Positions 25,257-32,864 of a DNA stretch of 64,000 nt are shown piece after piece. The notes under the pieces are model-generated. The model was not told the origin of the DNA, did not search any database, and saw nothing but the letters and a program-made list of their open reading frames with translations. The position numbers were made by a program, and so were the translations under genes. The stretch lies in the NCBI GenBank assembly GCA_964526295.1, contig CAZGKW010000001.1, forward strand, positions 1 through 64,000, written 5' to 3'. Source of the DNA: CAZGKW01 sp964526295 (lineage in GTDB: Bacteria > Planctomycetota > Phycisphaerae > FEN-1346). Each line of letters opens with the position of its first letter. The stretch's first letter is position 1.

Positions 25257-26309
25257 TCACCATCGCGTGACCAGCATGACGCCGCCGGCGTCGTGGCCCG
25301 CGTACGGCAGGACGTCGAACCGGCCGAGGCGAGGCATCTTTCCCGTCGCGATGCTGTGACCCGTGACGTATCCGAGGGCGGCCCCGAAGATGACGTCCGA
25401 AAGGTCGTGCTCGCGGTCCTCGAGGCGGCTGGCCGCGACGTAGCCCGCCAGGGCATAGAGCGGCAGGCCCACCTTCCACCCGTAATAGGCGTGCATCACC
25501 GAGGCGAAGCAGACGCTCGACGACGTATGGCCGGACGGCCAACCGAATTCCTCGTCGTTGGGCGTCTCGTCATCCATAGAAACCTTCAGAAGCATCGTCG
25601 AGAGCCCGTTGACGGCCAGGGCCTCGATCATCGTCGTGCTCATCCGGTGGTGGCGGTCGTCGCGGTAATGGACGGAGGCGAGGTACCACGCCCCGGCGAT
25701 GCCGAAGTGGAGGGCGGGGTTGCCGACGACCGTGCCGAAGTCGCCCGTCTCGGCGAGACTGGTGTCGTTGTTGTGCAGCTCGCGGCGAACCTCGCTGTCG
25801 AGGTTGTGGCGGACGACGCGGTCGCCGCCGAAAACGACGCCGAGGAACACGAGGTTCTCGCAGTTGCCGAAGGATTGCTTCGTGCCGCTCCAGAGGCTTT
25901 CGGGGGCCTGGCGGAGGTCCCGCTTCAGGATGTCGAGGACGGGCCTGCCCTCGAGGGACGACGGCGCTGCCACATCTTGCCCGGCGGGCGCCTCCCAACG
26001 CGCATCGTCCGGAGCATCTCCTGCGGGCGCATCCGACGTCTCGGCGGGGGCGAGCCAGATGCCGCTCGGAATCGCCGGCCGCGATGCGGGTGGCGGGTCC
26101 GCCTTGTCGGCCGGCAGACGCGGCAGGCCCTGAGACCCGCCGCGCAAAACGGTGGCACGGTCTTCCTCCACCCGCCGTGCCGCCCGGAGGCGGCCAAGCG
26201 TCACGTCGGTCTGTCGGCGGACGGCGGCCCCCGGGCCCCCGCACCCCCCTGCGGCCACCGCCAGCGATATCAGCCCGGCGGCCCAGCCCCCCCGCGCGAA
26301 TCCGCTCAT
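25257..26309 (-). CDS. PAP2-superfamily phosphatase lipoprotein
   Basis: Likely periplasmic, membrane-tethered phosphatase acting on lipid phosphates or pyrophosphates. The 350-residue protein has a lipobox near its N-terminus (VAAGGC). The PAP2 catalytic motifs are PSGH (WPSGHTSSSVCFASVM) and SRxxxxxH...D (SRLEDREHDLSDVIFGAALG). The region between residues about 30 and 100 is Ala/Pro-rich linker. Its ATG overlaps the stop of the M48 gene (ATGA), so the two are translationally coupled. Confidence 0.85.
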   Translation of the reverse strand: MSGFARGGWAAGLISLAVAAGGCGGPGAAVRRQTDVTLGRLRAARRVEEDRATVLRGGSQGLPRLPADKADPPPASRPAIPSGIWLAPAETSDAPAGDAPDDARWEAPAGQDVAAPSSLEGRPVLDILKRDLRQAPESLWSGTKQSFGNCENLVFLGVVFGGDRVVRHNLDSEVRRELHNNDTSLAETGDFGTVVGNPALHFGIAGAWYLASVHYRDDRHHRMSTTMIEALAVNGLSTMLLKVSMDDETPNDEEFGWPSGHTSSSVCFASVMHAYYGWKVGLPLYALAGYVAASRLEDREHDLSDVIFGAALGYVTGHSIATGKMPRLGRFDVLPYAGHDAGGVMLVTRW

Positions 26310-27208
26310 TCCCCCTCCTCGTTCTGGGCCGGCTGCTCGGGCTCGGGAGGCGGCGGCAGCGTCGGCAGGACGTCGAGCACCTGCCGCTGGTAGTCGTCGG
26401 GGCCGACCTCGCCGCCCTCGTCGCCGTAGCCTCGGGCCCGGATGGCCGCCCGGACCGTCCCGACGCGGTTCTCCGGGTTCGGGTGGGTGCTGAGGAACTC
26501 CGGCGGGCGGGCCCCGCCCATCTCCGAGAAGATCGTCAGAAGCTCGACCATGCCGTCGGCATCGTAGCCCGCGTTGACCAGGTAATCCAGGCCCAGGTCG
26601 TCGGCCTGGTTCTCCTGCTCACGGCTGTACTTGAGGTTGACCAGGCCGCCGACGACCTGGGCCAGGTCGGCCGCGGCGCCGGCCCCCTCGCCACCGCCCG
26701 CGGCAGCCAGGGCCACTGCGATCAGGAGCTGCATCCCGAGCTGCCGGCTGAGCTGCACCGTCCCGTGCCGGGCGTAGACGTGGCCCGTCTCGTGACCCAG
26801 GACGGCGGCGAGCTGGGCCTCGGTCTTCATCTCCTTCAGCAGGCCCCGCGTGATGTAGACCGGCCCGCCCGGCAGGGCGAACGCGTTGATGACGTCGCTG
26901 TCGAGGACGGCGTAGCTCATCTCGTAGGGCAGCTCCTCGCCGGCCCGCCGCTCCTCCATCCGCTCGGCCGTCGCCGCCACCTTCTCCCCGACGCCGCGGA
27001 CGTAGGCCTGGAGACCGGCGTGGTCGAGCGGCCCGCCGAACTCGGCCTCGAACTCCGGGGCGGCCCGCTGGCCCACCTGGACGTCGTCCTCCTTCGAAAA
27101 GACCAGAAAGTGCCGCTCGCCTGTCGCCTCGACGGTCTGACACCCCGTCGCCGAGGACACGGCCGCCAGCAGCGCCACGCCCAGCCCCAGGCCCGTCCAC
27201 CGTCGCAT
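26306..27208 (-). CDS. M48-family metalloprotease lipoprotein
   Basis: Predicted periplasmic zinc protease of the BepA/LoiP type, likely in outer-membrane or envelope quality control. The 300-residue protein has a lipoprotein signal (VALLAAVSSATGC), the zinc motif HETGH (in LGHETGHVYARHG) and the third ligand region EQENQADDLGLDYLVNAGY. Near the C-terminus is FLSTHPNPENRV, a conserved M48 feature. The start at 27208 has GAGGAGGTG just upstream; the longer open frame has no such site. It lies 22 bases after the DUF1844 gene. Confidence 0.92.
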   Translation of the reverse strand: MRRWTGLGLGVALLAAVSSATGCQTVEATGERHFLVFSKEDDVQVGQRAAPEFEAEFGGPLDHAGLQAYVRGVGEKVAATAERMEERRAGEELPYEMSYAVLDSDVINAFALPGGPVYITRGLLKEMKTEAQLAAVLGHETGHVYARHGTVQLSRQLGMQLLIAVALAAAGGGEGAGAAADLAQVVGGLVNLKYSREQENQADDLGLDYLVNAGYDADGMVELLTIFSEMGGARPPEFLSTHPNPENRVGTVRAAIRARGYGDEGGEVGPDDYQRQVLDVLPTLPPPPEPEQPAQNEEGE

Positions 27209-27230
27209 GGTGCACCTCCTCGTCGTCGGC

Positions 27231-27668
27231 TCAGGACGCCGTCGACACGTACGCCATCCGAAGCTCGTAGAGCATCGTGTCGAGGAGCCGCTGCTCCTGG
27301 TCGTCCAGGTTGCCCCGCGTCTTCTCCTCCAGGACGCCCAGCAGGTCGATGGTGTGTTTCGCCAGGTCGAGCCGCTGGAGGCCCTCCCCCGTCTGAGGGT
27401 CCTGCTGGTCCGAAAGGAACAGGGCGGCCTGGGCGGCAAGCTGCTGGACGAGCACCTCGAAGCTCGCCTCGGGGACCTCGACGCCCTCGCCGGCCTCGGC
27501 GGCCGCGGCGGCGGCCTGGTCCGCCTCCCGGACCAGCCGCTCCTTCTCCTGCTGGGCCTCGCGTTTCCAGTCGGCGTCCACGTGAATCTTGGACGCCTTT
27601 CCGTCCCCGCCATTCGGGCCCGGTTCGTCCTGGTTCGCCTCCGGCGGTTTCGACGGCTCGTCGGCCAT
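27231..27668 (-). CDS. DUF1844-domain protein
   Basis: A 145-residue cytoplasmic protein of unknown function. Residues about 15-60 are charged and Ala-rich, predicted helical. The DUF1844 domain follows (SFEVLVQQLAAQAALFLS, then LAKHTIDLLGVLEEKTRGNL and EQRLLDTMLYELRMAYV). The family is widespread in Planctomycetota and some other phyla, and members are often near envelope genes. It heads the operon with the M48, PAP2 and RDD genes; the ATG is preceded by GGAGGAG. The reading frame is open upstream but overlaps pyrG antisense. Confidence 0.88.
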   Translation of the reverse strand: MADEPSKPPEANQDEPGPNGGDGKASKIHVDADWKREAQQEKERLVREADQAAAAAAEAGEGVEVPEASFEVLVQQLAAQAALFLSDQQDPQTGEGLQRLDLAKHTIDLLGVLEEKTRGNLDDQEQRLLDTMLYELRMAYVSTAS

Positions 27669-27856
27669 GGTGTCTCTCCTCCTCCAGGCGGCCCATCGGG
27701 CGCCGCCCGCGGCCATGCATCTTGAGGATACCGGCCGGCCCGCCCCGAGTGCCAGAGCCTGGGCAAGAACCCTCTCGCCCGGCTGTGGCCACGGACTCCA
27801 CCATCCGCCACGGCCGGGGCCAGCATACCGCAGCCCGCGCCGCGGCCCCCCCTGCC

Positions 27857-29617
27857 CTAGGCCGTCGCGCTCTCCGCATCGACCGGCCCGACGGCGCTTC
27901 GCCCCAGGGCCGCCGCCACCAGCCCCCGATAGAACGGCGAGGGCCGCAGCGGCCGGCTCGTAAACTCCGGGTGCGACTGCGTCGCCACGAAGTACGGGTG
28001 GTCCGGCAGCTCCAGGACCTGCATGATCGGCGACCCGCCCTGCGAGGCCTGTGTGGCCTTGCCCGAGAAGACGAGCCCCCGCTCCTCGAGCCGCTCGACG
28101 TACGCCGGGTTCACCTCGTACCGGTGCCGGAACCGGAGCCGGACCCGCCGCGCACCGCCGAACATCCGGGCCGCCTGCGTCCCCGGCGCGATCTCGACGT
28201 CCTTGCCGCCGAGGCGCATCGTCGCCCCGAGGTCCTCCACCTCCTTCTGCTCCGGCAGAAGGTCGACCACCGCGTGCGGCGTGTCGCCGTCGATCTCGCT
28301 CGAGTTCGCCCCGTCCAGGCCGCACACGTGCCGCGCAAACTCCACCACCGCCATCTGCATCCCGTAGCACAGGCCCAGGTACGGCAGGAAGTGCTCCCGC
28401 GCGTACCGGATGCACGCGATCTTCCCCTCCGTGCCGCGCGTCCCGAACCCGCCCGGCACGATCATGCCGTCGACGCCCGAAAGGGCCCCGGCGGCGCCCG
28501 AAGAATCGAGGCCGGTCGTATCGACCCACCGGATGCGGGCATGGGCGTCGAGCGACGCCGCCGCATGCTCCAGGGCCTTGATCAGGCTGGCGTAGCTGTC
28601 GCGGACCGCGACGTACTTGCCCGTGATGGCAATCGTCACCTCGTGCCGGGGATGGCGGACCCGACGGGTGAACCCGTCCCACGCCTCGGCCGCGTCGCTC
28701 TCGGCCCGGGGGTCGACCCGGTCGACGAGGTCCAGCAGGTGGACGACGTGGCGATCGACGTGCTCCCGCTGGAGGCGGCTCGGAATCAAATAAATCGACG
28801 GCTCGTCATGCATCGAGATGACCCGCGACAACGGCACGCTCGTGAACACGGCGATCTTCTCGCGGACCTTGTCCGTCACCGGGTTGGCCGCCCGGCAGGC
28901 GATCAGGTGCGGCTGGATGCCCATCTCCAGCAGCCGCTTGATGCCAAGCTGGGCCGCCTTCGACTTCTGCTCCCCCAGAATCTGCGGCTCCAGGACGAAC
29001 GTCAAGGCGACGAACAGGACGTTCCCCTCGCCCTCCTCGTAGGCCAGCTCCCGCATCGCTTCGATATAGTAGGCATTCTCGAAGTCTCCGGCCGTCCCGC
29101 CGATCTCGACGAACACGACGTCGGCCGACGTCTCGACGGCCAGCCGCCGAAGCCGCGCCTTCACCTCGCCCGTCACGTGGGGGATGATCTGGACGTCGCG
29201 CCCGAGGTACTCGCCCCGCCGCTCCCGGTCGAGCACGGCCCGGAAAATCTGGCCGTTCGTGGCGAAGTTGTCCCGCGTCAGGTCCTGGCCGAGCATCCGC
29301 TCGTACGTCCCCAGGTCCATGTCGCATTCCATGCCGTCGTCCAGCACGAACACCTCGCCGTGCCGGTACGGATTCAACGTACCACTGTCCACGTTCAGAT
29401 AGCCTTCCAGCTTGATGGGCGCGACGCGGAGGCCCTTGTCCTGAAGAAGCTTGGCCAGGCTGGAGGCGAAGATGCCCTTCCCCAAGCCGCTCATCACCGT
29501 CCCGAAGACGACGACGTACTTCGTCTGGCCCCGCCGATAGCCCTCGGGCGCGGGCGTGTAGAACTCGGTCTCGTCGGTCTGGCTGGCGATGCTGGTAAAG
29601 ATTTCTTTTATCGGCAT
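27857..29617 (-). CDS. pyrG: CTP synthase (divergent type)
   Basis: Glutamine-dependent amination of UTP to CTP. The 586-residue protein has the amidoligase domain first (GTVMSGLGKGIFASSLAKLL; RHGEVFVLDDG; DMDLGTYER; VEIGGTAGDFENAY). A class I glutaminase follows (PGGFGTRG, nucleophile Cys in GLCYGMQM, ATQSHPEFTSRP). Usual blocks are altered: the KLDPY(L/I)NVDPGT segment reads KLEGYLNVDSGT, replacing the metal-binding Asp by Glu, and GGVVSSLGKG reads GTVMSGLGKG. Overall order and active-site residues are kept, so it is probably functional and belongs to a divergent subgroup. kdsB, which uses CTP, lies just upstream on the same strand. Confidence 0.93.
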   Translation of the reverse strand: MPIKEIFTSIASQTDETEFYTPAPEGYRRGQTKYVVVFGTVMSGLGKGIFASSLAKLLQDKGLRVAPIKLEGYLNVDSGTLNPYRHGEVFVLDDGMECDMDLGTYERMLGQDLTRDNFATNGQIFRAVLDRERRGEYLGRDVQIIPHVTGEVKARLRRLAVETSADVVFVEIGGTAGDFENAYYIEAMRELAYEEGEGNVLFVALTFVLEPQILGEQKSKAAQLGIKRLLEMGIQPHLIACRAANPVTDKVREKIAVFTSVPLSRVISMHDEPSIYLIPSRLQREHVDRHVVHLLDLVDRVDPRAESDAAEAWDGFTRRVRHPRHEVTIAITGKYVAVRDSYASLIKALEHAAASLDAHARIRWVDTTGLDSSGAAGALSGVDGMIVPGGFGTRGTEGKIACIRYAREHFLPYLGLCYGMQMAVVEFARHVCGLDGANSSEIDGDTPHAVVDLLPEQKEVEDLGATMRLGGKDVEIAPGTQAARMFGGARRVRLRFRHRYEVNPAYVERLEERGLVFSGKATQASQGGSPIMQVLELPDHPYFVATQSHPEFTSRPLRPSPFYRGLVAAALGRSAVGPVDAESATA

Positions 29618-29690
29618 ACGTTCTTGCCCCCGCGATTCCTCTATCCGCTCTCCCCTCCCGGCCAGGGCGAGGGTGGGTCCTCCAACCTTT

Positions 29691-29715
29691 GCGCGGCGGG
29701 CCTCCGCACCCGCCG
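29691..29715. repeat. Hairpin of the CTCCG-loop family
   Basis: GCGCGGCGGG, loop CCTCCGCA, then CCCGCCG: 7-base perfect inner arms. It lies in the 101-base gap between kdsB and pyrG. A looser CCTCCC/GGGAGG repeat flanks it. Confidence 0.55.
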
Positions 29716-29718
29716 ACC

Positions 29719-30504
29719 CTACCCCCTATCCCCCCTCCCCCGATCGGGCGAGGCCCCAGGACGGGAGAGGAACCTGGCCCGATACCGCTCGACGAACGCC
29801 GCGTAATCCGCCGCCGTGTTGATGCCCCGGGGCGAGGTGTCCATCTCCAGGACGCGGACCCGCCCCCCCGCCTCCAGCCACCGGAGCTGCTCCAGCTTCT
29901 CCGTCTCCTCCAGCGGCGACGGCGGCAGGGCCGCATACGCCCGCAGCGCATCGGCCGTGAAGGCATAGATCCCCACGTGCAGCCGCAAGGGCGCCCGCCG
30001 GGCCGCCTCCCCGTCGCGGGCGAACGGGATCACCGACCGCGAGAAATACAGCGCCTCGCCCCCCGACGCCACGACCACCTTCACGTGGTTCGGGTCCGCG
30101 GCCCCGGCCGCATCGAGTGGCCCGGCCAGCGTCGCCAGGCCCACCTCCGGCCCCTCCTCCAGGGCCTCGACCAGCCGGTCCAGCCACGCCGGGTCCATCT
30201 CCGGCTCGTCGCACTGGAGGTTGATGACGACCCGAGCGTCGGGGTAGTCCTCGGCCACCTCGGCGGCCCGGTTCGTGCCGCAGGGGTGATCGGGCCGCGT
30301 CATGCGTGCCGTGCCGCCGAAGGCCTCGACGGCCCGGACGATCCGCTCGTCATCGGTCGCGACGACGATGCGGTCGAGCCGGTCGGCGGCCGCAGCGGTC
30401 TCGTGGACGTGCTGGATGAGGGGTCGGCCGGTGTCGGAGGCGAGAGCTTTCCCCGGGAATCGCTTGGACCCGTATCGGGCGGGTATCACACACAAGACGC
30501 TCAT
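29719..30504 (-). CDS. kdsB: 3-deoxy-manno-octulosonate cytidylyltransferase
   Basis: Activates KDO with CTP to CMP-KDO for the inner core of lipopolysaccharide. The 261-residue protein begins VLCVIPARYGSKRFPGKAL, the nucleotide-binding loop, and has VVATDDERI, INLQCDEPEMDP and HVGIYAF, all family blocks. The C-terminal RGINTAADYAAF is typical. It shows that the organism has a KDO-type outer-membrane glycolipid, consistent with the acyltransferase at 2775. The last 15 residues are a charged extension. Confidence 0.95.
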   Translation of the reverse strand: MSVLCVIPARYGSKRFPGKALASDTGRPLIQHVHETAAAADRLDRIVVATDDERIVRAVEAFGGTARMTRPDHPCGTNRAAEVAEDYPDARVVINLQCDEPEMDPAWLDRLVEALEEGPEVGLATLAGPLDAAGAADPNHVKVVVASGGEALYFSRSVIPFARDGEAARRAPLRLHVGIYAFTADALRAYAALPPSPLEETEKLEQLRWLEAGGRVRVLEMDTSPRGINTAADYAAFVERYRARFLSRPGASPDRGRGDRG

Positions 30505-30531
30505 TCGGCGTCGCCGGCCTCCTGCCCCGGC

Positions 30532-30560
30532 ACCCTAATGGCCCGGCGCGGCCAAGTCAA
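30532..30560 (-). promoter_or_regulatory. Putative kdsB promoter
   Basis: Minus-strand TTGACT (30555-30560), 17-base spacer, TAGGGT (30532-30537); 27 bases then lead to the kdsB ATG. The -10 is weak. The -10 box overlaps the stop codon of the DUF2924 ORF upstream. Confidence 0.4.
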
Positions 30561-30807
30561 GCCGAAACGGCGTTTTGGAGTGCGGTGACACGGCCCGCGC
30601 CAGCCGGCCGGCCCGCTGCCGCGCCCGTTTCGGAAGGTCCCCCTCGGCGTTCGCCTGGAGCCGCCAGGCGATGCGCTTCAGGAGGAACCGCTTGTGACGG
30701 CTGCGGCACTCCTCGCCGAAGACCTCCAGGTATCGGCCCCGGAGCTGCTTGACGGTCATCCGCTTGAGGGCGGCCACTTCGCGTCCCATGTTCGCTTGCA
30801 TGCCCAT
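30535..30807 (-). pseudogene. Shortened DUF2924 protein
   Basis: A 90-residue ORF whose first 70 residues match the N-terminal half of DUF2924 proteins (VAALKRMTVKQLRGRYLEVFGEE, here abbreviated; KRFLLKRIAWRLQANAEGDL; RARQRAGRLA). Full-length members are about 150 residues and continue into a beta-rich domain that is missing here. DUF2924 genes usually sit next to site-specific recombinases in phage- or integron-like islands, but no recombinase remains. Start 30807 or 30801, the latter better spaced from GGAAAGGA. Probably a remnant marking the edge of the accessory island. Confidence 0.55.
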
Positions 30808-30915
30808 GTCCTTTCCGGCGCCAGTCGCCCGTTAACTTGCCGGACAGGGGGCCGCCTTTTCGGAAGCGCATCCAGCCAATTCTGAGGAAATCTCGGGGGA
30901 ATCTTCGGCGGGGTC

Positions 30916-31817
30916 ATGTGCCGCGGAATCGCGGCCAGGAACGCACCCCGTGCGGCGTTTCAGCCGCAGGAACCCGGCGGCCAGGAGGACCGGGAGACAA
31001 GGTGTTCCCACCCACCTACGTGGGGGCCACCTACGCCACGGAGCAGCGCCGCCTCCCGGGCAGAGAGGAGCCGGTGGCTTGCGTGCTGCTCGACAGCGTG
31101 CAGAGCCAGGCGAATCGCATGGAGGAGGCTTTGCAGGAGGCGGTCGACGCCGGCCGAATCCAGATCCCCCTGATCGAGGTCGATTTCGGGCAGGCGAACC
31201 TGGAGTTGCTCAAGCCCATCGACGAGCGGATTACCAGCCTGACGGTTCCCCATCGCCTCGCCGATGCCATCCTCCGCGACAGTGAGCTCGACGACGGCAC
31301 CGCCTTCAGCAAGTCCGACCACGCGGAGTACTGGCGGCAGGCCGGCGTCGCCAACGCTACCCCGGTGTATGAACTTTGCCCTACCGCGCTTGTTTTCGGC
31401 ATCTGGGGTGCTCCCGAAAAGCCGGGCGGCCTGGGGGCCAAGTTCGAACGCCTGATGTCTTCCGAGATCGTCGGCGTGGACGTGACAGAGCCCCCTGAGC
31501 GTCGAGGCCTTCGCATGGGTCCCCTCGGTATCGTTCGCGGTGCCGCCGTTCACGTGGGCGAAGAGGGTGAGTGGCAGGTGGCGGAGGGGTCGGACAGGAA
31601 CGCCAAGCGACCTTCGGAAATCAATCACGGTCCCATCCCTTTTGACACGCCCAATGGCGGTGTGAGCATCAGCAGTGCTCAGCAAACGATGCTGGTGTCT
31701 CTCGCCGGCCTGCGGCGTCTAAAGTTCCCGCCGAAAGGCGAGAAGTGGGAGCCGAGCGACGAGCAGCGGCGGCGCGACCTCGCGGCTCGTACCGTCCTGG
31801 CGTCTCTGGCCCTCTGA
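30916..31817 (+). pseudogene. csb1: Broken type I-G CRISPR cas7 (Csb1/GSU0053 family)
   Basis: From the in-frame GTG at 31002 the translation reads VFPPTYVGATYATEQRRLPG, then CVLLDSVQSQANRMEEAL, ITSLTVPHRLADAILRDSEL, CPTALVFGIWGAPEKPGGLG and SEINHGPIPFDTPNGGVSIS. These are signatures of Csb1, the backbone Cascade subunit of type I-G (formerly I-U). The family N-terminus (about 30 residues ending in LQPAGGPGDKVF) is split: AFQPQEPGG is in one frame and GGPGDKVF in another, suggesting a frameshift near 30985. The C-terminus stops at RTVLASLAL exactly where a hairpin element begins, while family members continue well beyond. No cas3, csx17, csb2, cas1/2/4 or array is in the window. Confidence 0.75.
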
Positions 31818-32101
31818 AAAAAGACACTAAGTGTCTTTTTGGTAGAAGCTAAGCCCTTTATCCACACCTGGTTAGGCGCAGAAAAAAGACACTTAGTGTC
31901 TTTTTTTCCCCCTCCACCCAACACATCGCCCAGGCTCGGCATCCCGTTGGTGATCAGCGCAGCAAGGTTGCCGGCGAACTTCTGCGGGTCAATCTTGTAT
32001 TCGATCATCAAAGCCACGACATCATCAACTTCGTGGGAAGCGACGAGTGGCTCTCCCATTTCGTCGGGTGCCAAGATACTGCGCCACATTTGCTCGATCA
32101 T
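31679..32101 (-). pseudogene. Unknown small ORF truncated by element A
   Basis: The ATG at 32101 has a good ribosome site (AAAGGGGG, 5 bases upstream). The first 64 residues look like a real acidic protein (MIEQMWRSILAPDEMGEPLV; EVDDVVALMIEYKIDPQKFA; NLAALITNGMPSLGDVLGGG). After that the frame reads through hairpin element A and then antisense to csb1, so the C-terminal 75 residues are not credible. Base composition is less GC-rich than the neighbours. I do not recognise the family; the intact gene was probably longer and was cut by the element. Confidence 0.45.
31817..31907. repeat. Two-hairpin element A (A6-GACACT-AGTGTC-T palindromes)
   Basis: Two near-identical palindromes bound a 91-base segment: A6-GACACT-a-AGTGTC-T5 at 31817-31840 and A6-GACACT-t-AGTGTC-T7 at 31882-31907. 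Each reads as a strong intrinsic terminator on either strand. The element starts on the last base of the csb1 stop codon and cuts the tail of a minus-strand ORF on its other side, so it sits at the junction of two truncated genes. Element B (33969-34054) has the same architecture with a different core. Confidence 0.75.
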
Positions 32102-32374
32102 GATTCCCCCTTTTAGGTAACTGTTTACTGTTCTACACGACTGGACCCTCAAAGGCTGGCCCCCGAGCCCATCGACGCCAGTATGCCACTCAAGCCCAAT
32201 TGCGTCAACAAATGATTTGTAGCACGACGTACAGAACAGATATCGTTGCCCATTGGCTGGCGCAGTGGATTCGCCGCGAGTTTCTCCTTGTCACCGGTGA
32301 CACCGCCCACGCCGCCGGCCTGGCTCGCGTTCCCGTCGCAGTTCCAACCAGTCCCAGAATTGCTTACGGTGAAA

Positions 32375-32395
32375 GTCACATGACGATCATGTGAC
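32375..32395. repeat. 21-base palindrome GTCACATGA-cga-TCATGTGAC
   Basis: Perfect 9-base arms around a 3-base centre. It has the shape of an operator for a dimeric regulator or of a recombination site. No regulator gene is adjacent. Confidence 0.5.
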
Positions 32396-32746
32396 GGTTT
32401 TCCGGCACCCGCCTTCGTCTCCTTCGGCGACCAGCTCGGCAAGATGGGCCGGCGGACGGGCGTCGGGGCGGAGGCCGGTCTTATGAAGGCTCTTGCCCTT
32501 CCTCGCCTTCCGACGCTGGGCCGGAGGTCGAAGAACGGCGGCGCACAACAATGGTCAACCAGGAATCATCAACACACGATCGCCAAGGGCCGGAGACGCG
32601 GCGGGCGCCCGTCGGTCCCGAAGCACCAGGGCTCAGAGCTTGCCCTGGGTCCGCCGAAGGGACAGGCTCCGACCCGCCCCGCCGATTGTTGACAAGGCTT
32701 ACCTGGACCCGCTTCGCCGGCGCCTGCGCGGTCCGACATACGTTGT

Positions 32747-32774
32747 GCGCGGTGGTTCCCTGCAACCACCGCGC
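32747..32774. repeat. Hairpin of the GCGCGGTGGTT family
   Basis: GCGCGGTGGTT, loop CCCTGC, AACCACCGCGC: perfect 11-base arms. It is nearly the same arm sequence as the copy at 5485-5512, 27 kb away. Confidence 0.7.
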
Positions 32775-32864
32775 TATGGACCACTTGCACGCAGCAGGTG
32801 CTCCAGACCCGCCGCGCAGAGGCTTTGCGGGACTTATGTCGGGCCGCATAAACGGGGTCGGACG

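Larger units (their letters stand above)
32102..32864. other. Gene-free accessory stretch with palindromes
   Basis: About 760 bases with no convincing gene. Base composition is mixed, lower in GC near 32110-32400. It holds a perfect 12-base palindrome GTCACCGGTGAC (32290-32301) and a 21-base palindrome at 32375-32395. An inverted repeat CCAGGGC/GCCCTGG is at 32626-32648, and a copy of the CTCCG-family hairpin at 32747-32774. ORFs here (for example minus 32149-32442) have odd composition and no start signal. Confidence 0.5.

Noticed and set aside
26084..29806. 1240-residue plus-strand ORF opposite pyrG and the M48 operon
   Set aside because: Antisense to several recognised genes with no start signal or motif.
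32149..32442. 97-residue minus-strand ORF in the accessory island
   Set aside because: No ribosome site, spans palindromes, and composition is unlike a folded protein; left as non-coding.
30808..32864. CRISPR array next to csb1
   Set aside because: I looked for regularly spaced direct repeats of 25-40 bases and found only palindromes and one hairpin pair.
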